In this document: positions 48,425-58,467 of the stretch, in pieces
Layout: each line of letters opens with the position of its first letter
Numbering within the stretch: position 1 is the stretch's first letter
Origin: Arachis hypogaea
Taxonomy: Eukaryota; Streptophyta; Magnoliopsida; Fabales; Fabaceae
Direction: 5' to 3'
Length of the DNA: 64,000 nucleotides
Assembly: GCF_003086295.3 (NCBI RefSeq)
Contig: NC_092038.1
Location: forward strand, 97,805,837-97,869,836
Notes under the pieces: model-generated
What the model was told of the DNA's origin: nothing
The model's input: only the letters and a program-made list of their open reading frames with translations
The model's database searches: none
Position numbers and translations under genes: made by a program

Positions 48425-48664
48425 AATTCGAACCACCTTGGTTCGAATTATGAAGGAGCACGCCAAGGGTAATTCGAACCAGGTTGGTTCGAATTACATG
48501 GGTTGGTTTCGAATGAATAATTCGAGCTAGACCAGTTCGAATTACATGCATCATGAGTTCGAACCACCTTGGTTCGAATTACGTTCAAACTTTCTCTCCC
48601 CTAATTCGAACCACCCTGGTTCGATTTACTAAGGTTTGTAGTTCGAACCACCTTGGTTCGAATT
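48425..48664. repeat. Right array of six 25-bp palindromes
   Basis: Units at 48425-48449, 48471-48495, 48519-48543, 48556-48580, 48603-48627 and 48640-48664, with the same arms as the left array (AATTCGAACC … GGTTCGAATT). Spacing is about 37-48 bases. The array lies upstream of the PMD start codon (48292, minus), mirroring the left array upstream of mudrA. Confidence 0.95.
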
Positions 48665-48750
48665 ACATAAAGATAATGTTTGGCTTATTGCTGAAACGAT
48701 TTTCGGTTTGGCGTATTTACGTTACACACTTCTTGCCTTGGCTTATTATG
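48665..48750. repeat. Right terminal inverted repeat of MULE-PMD element
   Basis: The reverse complement of 44911-44990 with mismatches; shared core ATCGTTTCAG. It overlaps the first three bases of the right 204-bp repeat (48748). Confidence 0.8.
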
Positions 48751-48950
48751 GATGATCATCACGAGGTTATTAGACCATCTTAAGAAACTTTACATTAGTT
48801 TTTGCATTATAAATAGTAAATAAGAATTAAATTATTTCTTTTGTTATTAAAAAAATTAATTTTAATTTTTATTATAATCTTACTTAATAAATTAATTAAA
48901 ATAATTAAAATTATATTAATTATTATTTTTTTATAATAATATTATTTAAA
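48748..48950. repeat. 204-bp direct repeat, right copy
   Basis: The partner of 44696-44899 (see there). It is followed by TTTATAAATTT, which is not present after the left copy. Confidence 0.95.
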
Positions 48951-50079
48951 TTTATAAATTTAAAAATAATTTATTATTAAAAAATATTAATATTAAAAAA
49001 TTTATAATATAATTAACATTTTTAAATTTGTAACAACTAATTTTATAATATGGTTAGCATTTTAAATTTTATAAATAAGAATAAATAATCTAACCAAAAA
49101 ATATTTTAAAATGTGTAAAAATTAAATTTTTTTTACGTAAAACAATTTTAATTAATTATAATTTAAATAATTAATTATTTAATATAATTATTTATTTAAT
49201 TATAATTTAATATAATTATTTATTTTAAAAATAACTTGTCACAGTTATCTTTAGATATCAAAAGTCTCTAAAAAAGAACTCTTTTCTCTCATATTATATG
49301 AAGGGACTCACCTTTTCTCCTCTTTTAAGGGATGAAACTGTGTCTTATTAAAAAAAAGTGGGGTTGAAAATTCACCTATTTGGAGTTGCTCTTATAGAAG
49401 TAGTACCAGCAACACATCTGCTCTTGTTGCTTGGTGTTAAACTGAATTTCATTCCTTTTTGTGTTTTGGAATGGATATGTCAGATATTTTGTTAATGCCA
49501 CGTTTTTACTTTTTAGGTAATTTACTTATTTAAATTATTTACGTTCTAAAATTACTTGAATGTCTTAAAACAATTTTTTACTATTTTGTCTTCTCAATTT
49601 ATATTACCGAGTTTTTATATAAGTTTTAGATTTAGGGATAAATCATAGATAAATGCAATAATTTATGTAATTTGAAGATGAGCATAAATGTTTGTTTGAG
49701 CACTATTATTTTTATAAAAAAAAAATTCAATAAAAATAAATTTTTTTATTTTTTAGCATATTTGGCAAATTTTTAGTAATAAAAATAAAAATACTAGAAA
49801 AATAAAAAATATATTTTTTGAAAAGTTATAATTTACATTTTTTTTAAAGATTTTTTTTAAAAAAAGATATTTTCATATAATAAATAAACAAAAAAGTACT
49901 TTTATATTGTTATATCCAAATATAATTGATAGATAAAAAGATCATTTTATATGAGATATCCAAATATAAAATTACTTTTACTTTTTCATAAGATTTTTTT
50001 TAAAAAAATAACTCAAAAAAAGATCTTTTCTTAAAAGTTCATCCGAATAAGCCCTAAATCATGAGGTACATTTGCGTTT
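48951..50079. other. AT-rich spacer with a MITE
   Basis: No gene. Simple AT-rich sequence to about 49680, then a MITE at about 49685-50052. Confidence 0.6.
49685..50052. mobile_element. MITE with GGGCTTATTCGGATG end
   Basis: The right end (minus) starts GGGCTTATTCGGATGAAC and runs through AAGAAAAGATCTTTTTTTGAG. The interior has repeated AAGATCTTTT/AAAGATATTTT words and TATCCAAATATA in both orientations. It resembles a common legume MITE type (memory). The left end near 49685 is degenerate. Confidence 0.5.
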
Positions 50080-50309
50080 TATCGGTTTGAACATAGAGAA
50101 CTTAATGCATAATTAAATACAACAATTTATAATAAAGAAAACATCAACTGAAAAACCATGGTTAATACCACGATTTACCATGGGACTGCTAGCATTAATG
50201 GTCCGTTTTTGTAGGTTTTAATTTTGAACCGTAAACCAGTTGCAATCCTATTATTTATTGTATAAGTTTAATTTTTATTTTTTAATATAATCTACTTTTA
50301 TATAATAGT

Positions 50310-50783
50310 ATCTATTCATACCCTGACTCAAATGCAATCAAGCCCATAAGAATAAAAGCCCCTTAAATATGGAAAGAGGTTGGACACAAAAAGGGGGATC
50401 AGTTCTACTTATTTAAATAAGTATTTACCTTTCTAAATCTCTTATACTATATCTATCTCTCTTAAAAGATAGACTCCAGACTCCCAAGATAAAAGAGAAC
50501 GGCTATCCAGCTATAAAGGTGGAACTACTAAAAAAGGTGGTTATTTTTCTACTATAAATACATTGACACCCCTCAAGTATGCTAATATTCTAATCTACTA
50601 AAAACTTGATCAAAGCCCTTCCTAACTTAAGCATCGGAGTCTGTTGCAAGTACCATCCCCACCTCCTCACGAGGAACTCAGACGATGGCGCTTCTGCACC
50701 AAAATAAGTCGATTGCTGCCTCAGAAGGACTCTGGATCTCACGTTTAGACCCAAATCACCATTTTAGGTAACCCTCAGAACAT
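50310..50783 (+). repeat. Gypsy LTR, Tat-like (5' LTR)
   Basis: The LTR starts near TGACTCAAATGCAATCAAG (50323) or just before it, and ends ACCCTCAGAACA, followed by a PBS. Its last 150 bases (TTAAGCATCGGAGT…CTCACGAGGAACTC…TTTTAGGTAA) match the LTR at 2026-2523 (minus). The left border is uncertain. Confidence 0.55.
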
Positions 50784-50800
50784 TGGCGTCGTTGCTTGGG
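50784..50800 (+). other. Primer-binding site, tRNA-Asp-like
   Basis: TGGCGTCGTTGCTTGGG follows the LTR end directly. It is the tRNA-Asp complement TGGCGCCGTTGCCGGGG with a few changes. Confidence 0.55.
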
Positions 50801-50824
50801 ACCTTGAGCTCAATCCTTGATAAT

Positions 50825-51440
50825 AGCGGACAATCAATACGAAAACAGTCACACGGCGTCTGAGTTAGAGCCAAAGCCCCACCAGGATGACTTCATGCTA
50901 GCACTACCTCCACCTTGAGAGAGAACACATGCCCCTCATAGGGAAGGAACATTGAGAAATCCTCAGCCGCGGCGGATTCAATCAGAGGTCTATCCCGCTC
51001 GAAGATGAAGAACCTCCCAATCCAACGAAAATACTAGGGTTAGTTCACGGCCACCGCAGACGATTAGAGCAACTCGAATTGGAAGCTGAACGACAATGGG
51101 AAGCAGAATCAAAACTGTGAAGGGAGGTGTGATGATGAACAGAGCTGGAGGAGAAGCTCTTAAGGTTGGTGTCTGATCTTTGAAGACAGAGAAATCGAGC
51201 AGATAGGGAGGAAAGCCCCCTTAGGAGGAGATGATCCATTTGTTGAAGAGATCATGCGAGATAGAATTCCCATAAATTTTAAAATTTTCGACATAGATCT
51301 CTATGAAAAAACAACCGATTCGATACACCATCTTAACAGCTTCAAAAGTCAGATGTACCTAACCGATATTTCTAATGCTACTTGTTGCAAAGCTTTCCCG
51401 ATAGCTCTGACTAAAATTTGTTTATATTCCATCCAAAATG
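50825..51440 (+). pseudogene. Gypsy gag remnant (Tat-like)
   Basis: A decayed leader with coiled-coil-type words (about 51045-51130, the counterpart of the gag at 1-275 and 1589-1984 in opposite orientation). Then 51254-51440 encodes MRDRIPINFKIFDIDLYEKT, continuing SIHHLNSFKSQMYLTD, the gag domain of Tat-type elements. Stops and frameshifts upstream. The gag is cut at the inner border of the inverted repeat. Confidence 0.6.
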
Positions 51441-51739
51441 CACCATTGTATAAAATTTGATTGTATTGAAAAATAAAAATTAAACATATGCAATAAATAG
51501 TAGGATTGCAATTGGTTTCACGTTCATGATTAAAACCTGTCTAAAAACCAACTATTTACTCTAACAACGCCTATGATAAATCGTGCCTTTAACCATGGTT
51601 TTATTTGCTGGTTTTCCTTATTATAAAATTTTGTATTCAATTGTATATTAAGTTCTCTTTTTCAAACTCATAAAATTCAAATAAATCCTACAATTTCTGT
51701 TTATTTTTGGATTACATAAATCAATACCGAAACCTAAAA

Positions 51740-52319
51740 TTTATATAAAGGTCACGATTTATATATGAAAATTGAAATGACAGTGTCCTGGTTTCAAAAG
51801 GCATAAATTCACAACGGATACCTTAAAAAGGTATAAGATAAGGGAAAGGGGAGCCAAGAGACCAGGTATATTTTTTTTCATTACAACTATCCTAAGAGCA
51901 CTACTGACTTTAGCATCGGAGTGCTTTGCATATTGCTCCACGGTTTGGTGTTGATACGTCCAACTCATATCCAGCTACAGTTATAAACATTTGCACCGTG
52001 CCACCATCTATGGGATCCTTGAACGTTTCACACCATGATTGATCACAAGATACAATCAACTATACTACCAAACACTCCTAAAAAGGAAATACTCCACAAA
52101 AATGGACATGAAACTAACCCCAATTTCACGGACAAACATCAAGTTCCACCGGGTTTTGAACATCATTAGGATCATAATGCAGGAACTCAACATTTCGTCG
52201 GCTTAGGACCAGCAGACTACATCCATACGATGCAGGAAATGCGTCACAAGATGCAAGAGATTGCAAGAAATGCAACACAAGATGCAAAAATAGAATGTAA
52301 GCTTGAAGAACGCTCATAA
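51740..52319 (+). mobile_element. Second Gypsy LTR end and 5' leader remnant
   Basis: GACTTTAGCATCGGAGTGC (51907) marks the 3' part of an LTR related to 50310-50783. A degenerate PBS-like segment (GCACCGTGCCACCATCTATG, about 51993) follows and then broken gag leader sequence with GCAAGAAATGCAACACAAGA repeats (52230-52290). No open frame of length. Confidence 0.4.
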
Positions 52320-53896
52320 TCTCAACAATTCCATTCCCATAGTTGTTTAACTAGAGGGCAACAGGATACTCGAGAGCGAGTAACCCCTGAGATCCTAATT
52401 CCTTGGCAATCCAATCTCTCTAATCACAATCAATCTTGCCAATTTCTTGATCTAATTGTCATGAGAAGATGTTAAGTACATATCTCTCATCCATAAGCCA
52501 CACTAACTCTCAGAATCTCAATTCCTTCTGAATGGTGTTGATCAAGAGTGTAGTGAAGGATAGAGCCCCAGTTCTAATACTCATGATTCCCCTTCTGAGG
52601 CTCACACAAGCATTCACAGATTCAAACCCCCTTCCGGAGTGAATGAAACATCAATCAAAACAGAAGATATCCAATAGCTACCCAAACAGATTGAGAAGAA
52701 GAAGAAGTTCACTCAATCATGTGAATTATAATAGAGCTCCTCCCCTAATGAAGTGGGGTTAATGGATCATCGCTCTAAGAACAAGTGCAGAAAATTTAAA
52801 TTGCATAAAAGTAAATTAAGCTCAACATGAACGGGAATATAAAATTGACAGAAAGTAAATTGGCAGAAAGGTAGAAGTGCAAGAAATAGAAATTGCATAA
52901 AGGAAACTAAATTCAATACAAGTTGAAATGTAGAATTTGCAGAAAATCAAAGTGTATCTCAACTATGCTAAGCTCTCTGGAGTCTCTAATCCTCCAAGAG
53001 AGCTCTCTACTAAAGCCTTCTACCCTACTCTTACTCTTACTGCAGCGTTCCACTACAACTACTCAGCCCCCTAATGAATTGAAACTGATGCCTTTATATA
53101 GGTTTCCCTAAATTACAAATTGAAATGAAATTTAAAACAAATTACAATCAAATGAAAATTAAATCTAGATGATCCTTATGGCCTTGATTGAGTGATATGA
53201 ATGGGCTTGCTTGCTTGAAGTTCAAATAAGCTTGGAATGAAGCTTAATTGAATCAGAATTTGATTCCAGGAGAGCGTAGCGTTCTTTTGGCGAGTGGAGC
53301 ATTTTTGCACCCACGCGTACGCGTGCTATACGCTTGCCCGTCCCTGGTGTTTTGGTCCATCGACGCGTACGCGTCCCTTGTAGCGCTTGCTTTGAGAGCG
53401 TAGCGTTCGCGAAACGAGCGCTCCTTCCACGCGTACGCGTGGATTGTAAAAATGTCATATCCATGCTACACTTCATTCACGCGAATGTGTGCTTCTTAAA
53501 AAATGTTACACCAACGCGTATGCGTCGCTGGCGAATTTTCCAGCCTCAATATCGCAGGCGCTCTTGAACGAAGAGTGTATCGCTCGCGCCAAAGAACGCT
53601 CTTCTCTTGTTTTAATCATGGGTCACGCTTTTAAAAGCGTAGCCTAAGGTTCCAAAGCGTGCTTAAACTTCAAAGTGTGCCCCAAAATTCCTCTTTTCTT
53701 CTTTTGAGGTTAATTGAGCTTAATTTGTGCTTTTTTTGCTTCTTTTTCTACTTATTTCCTACAAAGTTTATCAAATCAAAAGATCAAAGAAATATACTAT
53801 ATAAGCACTAAAATACTCAATAATTAAGCATTAATCATCAATTTCTTGTATTAAAAAGCATAGGAAAACACAACATGATGCGCAGTCATCACATGC
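52320..53896 (-). mobile_element. LTR of a CGCG-rich family, minus orientation
   Basis: On the minus strand it starts TGATGACTGCGCATCATGTT at 53896 and includes GCTTTTAAAAGCGTG and ACGCTTTGGAACC words and a CGCGTACGCGT array (53310-53530). It separates the Gypsy leader (left) from the Gypsy protease/RT region (right), so it was inserted into that element. The left border (about 52320) and a target duplication could not be fixed. The frame at 53222-53567 is spurious. Confidence 0.5.
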
Positions 53897-55631
53897 CACC
53901 TCGATGGCATAATAATAATAAAGAATGGGAAACCAGAAATCCTAGGAATGCTAAGCCCCGTGAGACCCAAGATGCCATGACTCAGGTAATAGTGAATGTA
54001 GCGGTAGGTAAGAATGGATTTGCAAAGTCTAGAAATGCGATAAAGAAATATGTTAAGCTTGCAAGTTCCGAAGTATTGAGAGTGCAAATTTTCTGAGTGT
54101 TCAATTTACCCCGGAAGATTTCCAACACGCCACGTCAGAAGATGATGAACCTCTGGTAATCATGAATAGGTTGGAAAATGGAATTATCAAAAGGATTTTG
54201 GTTGACACGGGAGCATATTCAAATTTGCTTTTCTGAAATGCTTTTGACACACTGGGTCTAACCGATTAGCACCTGAAGCCAAATCTTCCCAGGGTGGTGG
54301 GTCTGGGAGACCATTTCATTAAGCCAGATGGAACAATAGACCTTCTCTTTACCTTAGGAGAGGGAACTGACGTTTGGGTGGTGCAAGCTGAATTTGTTGT
54401 TTTGAAAGATTCTACAACCTACAATGTGATCCTTAGGAGAATAATGACCAATGACTTTATGCATTTATCTCAACAAAATTTTTAGTTATGATGTATTTGA
54501 CCTCCGAAGGTCGTGTGGCTACAATCCATGGAGATCACATAGCAGCTGTCAATTGTAATAAAGCAAGTTTAACTTTGCGGGGTAAGGCCAAAAACTCTAT
54601 GGGAGTACTTTTGATAGATTTGGACTCCTGAATTCGAGAGAAACCTAGGCCAGAACCCAATGGAAACTTGGAGAAATTCCAAATTGGAGAAACTGTAGAG
54701 AAGTATACCATAAGGACTACCTTACCCTTTGAAGTTAGAACTTTAGGATCTCCTAAAACATAATGTAGATTTGTTTGCATGGAAACCCTCTGATATGCTG
54801 GGAATCGATCTTGAATTTATGTCCCATCAACTTGTGATTGATCCTACGTATAAGTCAATTTCACAAAGACGTAAGAAGATGTCTTAAGACTATGCCAGCG
54901 AGGTTAAAAAGCAAGTTCAGGGGCTATTGGATACAGGATTTATTTGGGAACTCACTTATTCAACATGGTTATCTAACATGGTGATGGTTAAAAAGGCTAA
55001 TGAAAAATGAATGTGTTTAGATTATATCAATTTAAATAAGGCCTGCCCAAAAGATAGTCTTTTTCTTTACCAAATATATATAATTTGATTGATTCTGCAT
55101 CGGGTTATTGGGTTCTAAGTTTCTTGTATGCATATAGTGGGTACAATCAAATACCAATGCATAAGCCAGATGAGGATAAAATGGCTTTTGTTATATCGGA
55201 AGGAAATTATTATTATATTGTAATGCCTTTTAGTTTTAAAATGCAGGGGCTACCTATCAGAGATTAATGGCTAAGATATTCAAAAATCAAATCGGGAAGA
55301 ATATGAAAGTCTACATCGACGACGTGTTGATCAAGACCAAGTCAAATACGATTTGATTACTGATCTACAAGATACCTTTGTGAGTCTCTGACAACATAGA
55401 ATGAGGTTGAATCCTGTTAAGTGCGCATTTGGGTTACATAGTCACTCTAAGAGGTATTGAAGCTAACCCTAAGAAATGTTGAGCTATTCTCGATATGGCA
55501 AGTCTTCAAAACTTCAAAGAGGTTTAGAGGCTAACAGGTTCTCTAACGGCTTTGTCTAGGTCTCTAGGCGCTTCTACTGAAAAAGCAAAACCTTTTTTCA
55601 ACTCAATAAAGAAAGGAGTGGCTTTCATGTG
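53897..55631 (+). pseudogene. Gypsy pol remnant (protease and RT), Tat-like
   Basis: A retropepsin-like stretch has ILVDTGAYSNLLF (about 54195) and continues VVGLGDHFIKPDG. The RT part shows LLDTGFIWELTYSTWLSNMV (54935), LNKACPKDS (55034), AYSGYNQIPMHKPDEDKMAF (55130) and the catalytic VYIDDVLIKTK (55308-55340), motifs of the Tat/Ogre branch. Many stops and frameshifts are present (for example after RRKKMS and KANEK). It ends abruptly at the LTR beginning at 55632. No RNase H or integrase follows. Confidence 0.8.
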
Positions 55632-57261
55632 TGGTATGTGAAATTGTGATTTACACTTTTCACAACTCCGCATAGTTGACCAGCAAGTGCACTGGGTCGT
55701 CCAAGTAATACCTTACGTGAGTAAGGGTCAATCCCACGGAGATTGTCGGCTTGAAGCAAGCTATGGTCATCTTGTAAATCTCAGTCAGGTGGATTCAAAT
55801 GGTTATGAGGTTTGATAGTAAAAAGAATAATAAAACGTAAAATAAAATAAAGTTACTTATGTAGTTCCTTGGTGAAAATTTCAGATAAGCGTTTGGAGAT
55901 GCTTTGTTGCTTTTGAACCTCTGCTTTCCTACTGTCCTCATCCAATCATGCGTACTCCCTTCCATGGCAAGTTGTAAGTTGGTGGATCACCATTGTCAAT
56001 GGCTAACATCCGTCCTCTCAGTGAAAATGGTCCGGCTACGGTTCTCACTACAAGACTAATCATCTGTCGGTTCTCGCTTGTGTCGGAATAAGATCCATTG
56101 ATCCTTTTGCACACTGTCTGCGCCCAACAGTCGCGAGTTTGAAGCTCGTCACAGTCATCCTCTCCTAGATCCTACTCAGAATACCACAGACAAGGTTTAG
56201 ACTTTCCGGATCTCAGGAATGCTATCAATTGTTTCTAGCCTATACCACGAATATTCTAATTTCACTTATTTGAATGCTCTGTTGTCAGGAGATGCTAGTC
56301 AAACGCATGGATCAGAGACCCAAGAGAATATACTCCAGCTGGCATCCAATGACTACGTTGAACATCATGTAGACCGCTTTGTGGTTGTCAGGCACGCGGA
56401 TCTTGGCTAAGCGAGTACTGAAGATAGAGGGTGATTGTCACGGGTTAGTCCTTCAGTATGACTTAACTGAATTAAGTACAAGAGTATATCTTGGAGAAGA
56501 AGTAGGCGTAAATTGAATGAAAAACCATAGTACTTGCATTAATTCATGAGGAACAGCAGAACTCCTCACCTTAATCTATAAGGTGTAGAAACTCCACCAT
56601 TGAAAATACATAAGAACACAATGGTCTAGGCATGGCCGAATGGCCAGCCTCCAAAAAAGGGTTCGAAGAGCTCCCAAAAGGTCAAAGACCTCGAATACAA
56701 TAGTAAAAAGTGCTATTTATACTAAACTAGTAAACTAGGTTTATAGAAAATGAGTAGATAGTGCAGAAATCCACTTTCGGGGCCCACTTGGTGTGTGTTT
56801 GGGATGAGCCTTGAAGCTTTCACGTGCATAGGCCATCCTTGGAGTTTAACTCCAGCTTTGGTGCCAGTTCCGGCGTTTTACGCCAGAAAAGGGTCTCTAA
56901 TGGGTGTTTGGATGCCAGTTTGGGCCATCATATCTCGGGCAAAGTATGGACTATTATACATTGCTGGAAAGCCCAAGATGTCTACTTTCCAACGCAATTG
57001 AGAGCAGGCCAATTAGGAGTGCAAGAGGGTCAGAATCCAACAGCATCTGCAGTCCTTTCTCAGCCTCTGAGTCAGATTTTTGCTCAGGTCCCTCAATTTC
57101 AGCCAGAAAATACTTGAAATCACAGAGAAACACACAAACTCATAGTAAAGTCCAAAAGTGTGATTTTTTCATAAAAACTAATAAAACTATACTAAAAAGT
57201 AACTAAAATATACTAAAAACTACCTAAAAACAATGCCAAAAAACGTATTATCCGCTCATTA
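55632..57261 (-). repeat. 3' LTR of element B, TGATGAGCGG family
   Basis: 1630 bp. On the minus strand it begins TAATGAGCGGATAATACG (usually TGATGAGCGG) and ends CACAATTTCACATACCA. It is homologous along its length to 58468-60099 and 32345-33970. It is inserted in the Gypsy pol remnant and followed on the right by the polypurine-side sequence …AAGTTTGGTGTTG (minus), so this is the 3' LTR of an element extending to the right. Confidence 0.85.
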
Positions 57262-58467
57262 CAACACCAAACTTAAATTGTTGCTTGTCCCCAAGCAACT
57301 AAAAACAAAATAGGATAAAAAGAAGAGAATATACAATAAATCTCAAAATATCAATGAAGCTTAGTTCTAATTAGATGAGCGGGACTCGTAGCTTTTTGCT
57401 TCTGAACAGTTTTGGCATCTCACTTTATCCTTTGAAGTTCAGAATGATTGGCATCTATAGGAACTCAGAATTCAGATAGTGTTATTGATTCTCCTAGTTT
57501 AGTATGTTGATTCTTGAACACAGCTACTTTATGAGTCTTGGCCGTGACCCTAAGCATTTTGTTTTCTAGTATTACCACCGGATACATAAATGCCACAGAC
57601 ACATAACTGGGTGAACCTTTTCAGATTGTGACTCAGCTTTGCTAGAGTCCCCAGTTAGAGGTGTCCAGAGTAACACACTCTTTTTGCTTTGGATCATGAC
57701 TCTAACCACTTAGTCTCAAGCTTTTCACTTGGACCTTCATGACACAAGCACATAGGTAGGGACAACTTGATTTAGCCGCTTAGGCCAGGATTTTATTCCT
57801 TTGGGCCCTCCTATCCATTAATGCTCAAAACCTTGGATCCTTTTTACCCTTGCCTTTTAGTTTAAAGGGTTACTAGCTTTTTGCTCTTGCCTTTTGGTTT
57901 AAAGAGCTATTGGCTTTTTTTGCTTTCTTTTTCTTTTTCATTCTTTTTTTCGCCTATTTTTGTATTTTTCACTACTTTTTCTTGCTTCAAGAATCAATTT
58001 TATTATTTTTTAGATTATCAATAACATTTCTCCTTTTTCGTTATTCTTTCAAGAGCCAACAATTTTAACATTCATAAACTTCGCTATAAAAAATATGCAC
58101 TGTTCAAGCATTCATTCAGAAAACAAAAAGTATTGCCACCACATCAAAATAATTAAACTAATTTCAAGATAGAATTCGAAATTCATGTACTTCTTGTTCT
58201 TTTGCAATTAGAAACATTTTTCATTTAAGAAAGGTGAAGGATTTATGGGACATTCATAACTTCAAGGCATAGACACTAGACACTAATGATCATGTATAAA
58301 GACACAAACATAGACAAAACATAAAGCATAAAAAAACAAAAAACAGAAAAACAAATAATAAGGAAATTAAAGAACGGGTCTACCTTAGTGATGGCGGCTA
58401 GTTCTTCTTCTTGAAGATCCTATGGAGTGCTTGAGCTCCTCAATATCTCTTCTTTGCCTTTGTTGTT
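57262..58467 (-). mobile_element. Element B internal region, 3' part
   Basis: On the minus strand: the C-terminal codons of the element ORF (stop at about 58384-58386, …TSRHH), then about 1.1 kb of non-coding sequence, to the 3' LTR. It is homologous to 60100-61090 of element A. At 58463-58467 lies TTGTT, the left target duplication of element A. Confidence 0.7.

Larger units (their letters stand above)
50080..51690. repeat. Long inverted repeat enclosing Gypsy DNA
   Basis: About 50085-50305 matches the reverse complement of about 51440-51670. Shared blocks in order include AGAGAACTTAAT, AAACCATGGTTAA, CACGATTTA, CAATTGCAATCCTA (GTTGCAATCCTA on the left) and TATTTATTG…TTTAATTTTTATTTTT. Between the arms lie an LTR (50310-50783), PBS (50784-50800) and gag remnants (51254-51440). 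Either a foldback element whose loop received a Gypsy fragment, or a TIR transposon that captured one. Confidence 0.65.

Noticed and set aside
44996..48664. CRISPR-like array: regularly spaced repeats of about 25 bp with about 18-bp spacers
   Set aside because: The repeats are full palindromes, spacers are short and not uniform, arrays sit symmetrically at the two ends of a eukaryotic MULE, and there are no cas genes. Plant nuclear context.
44696..48950. Reading the 204-bp direct repeats as LTRs of a retrotransposon
   Set aside because: They do not have TG…CA ends, no PBS follows, and inverted ends plus a mudrA gene between them indicate a MULE.
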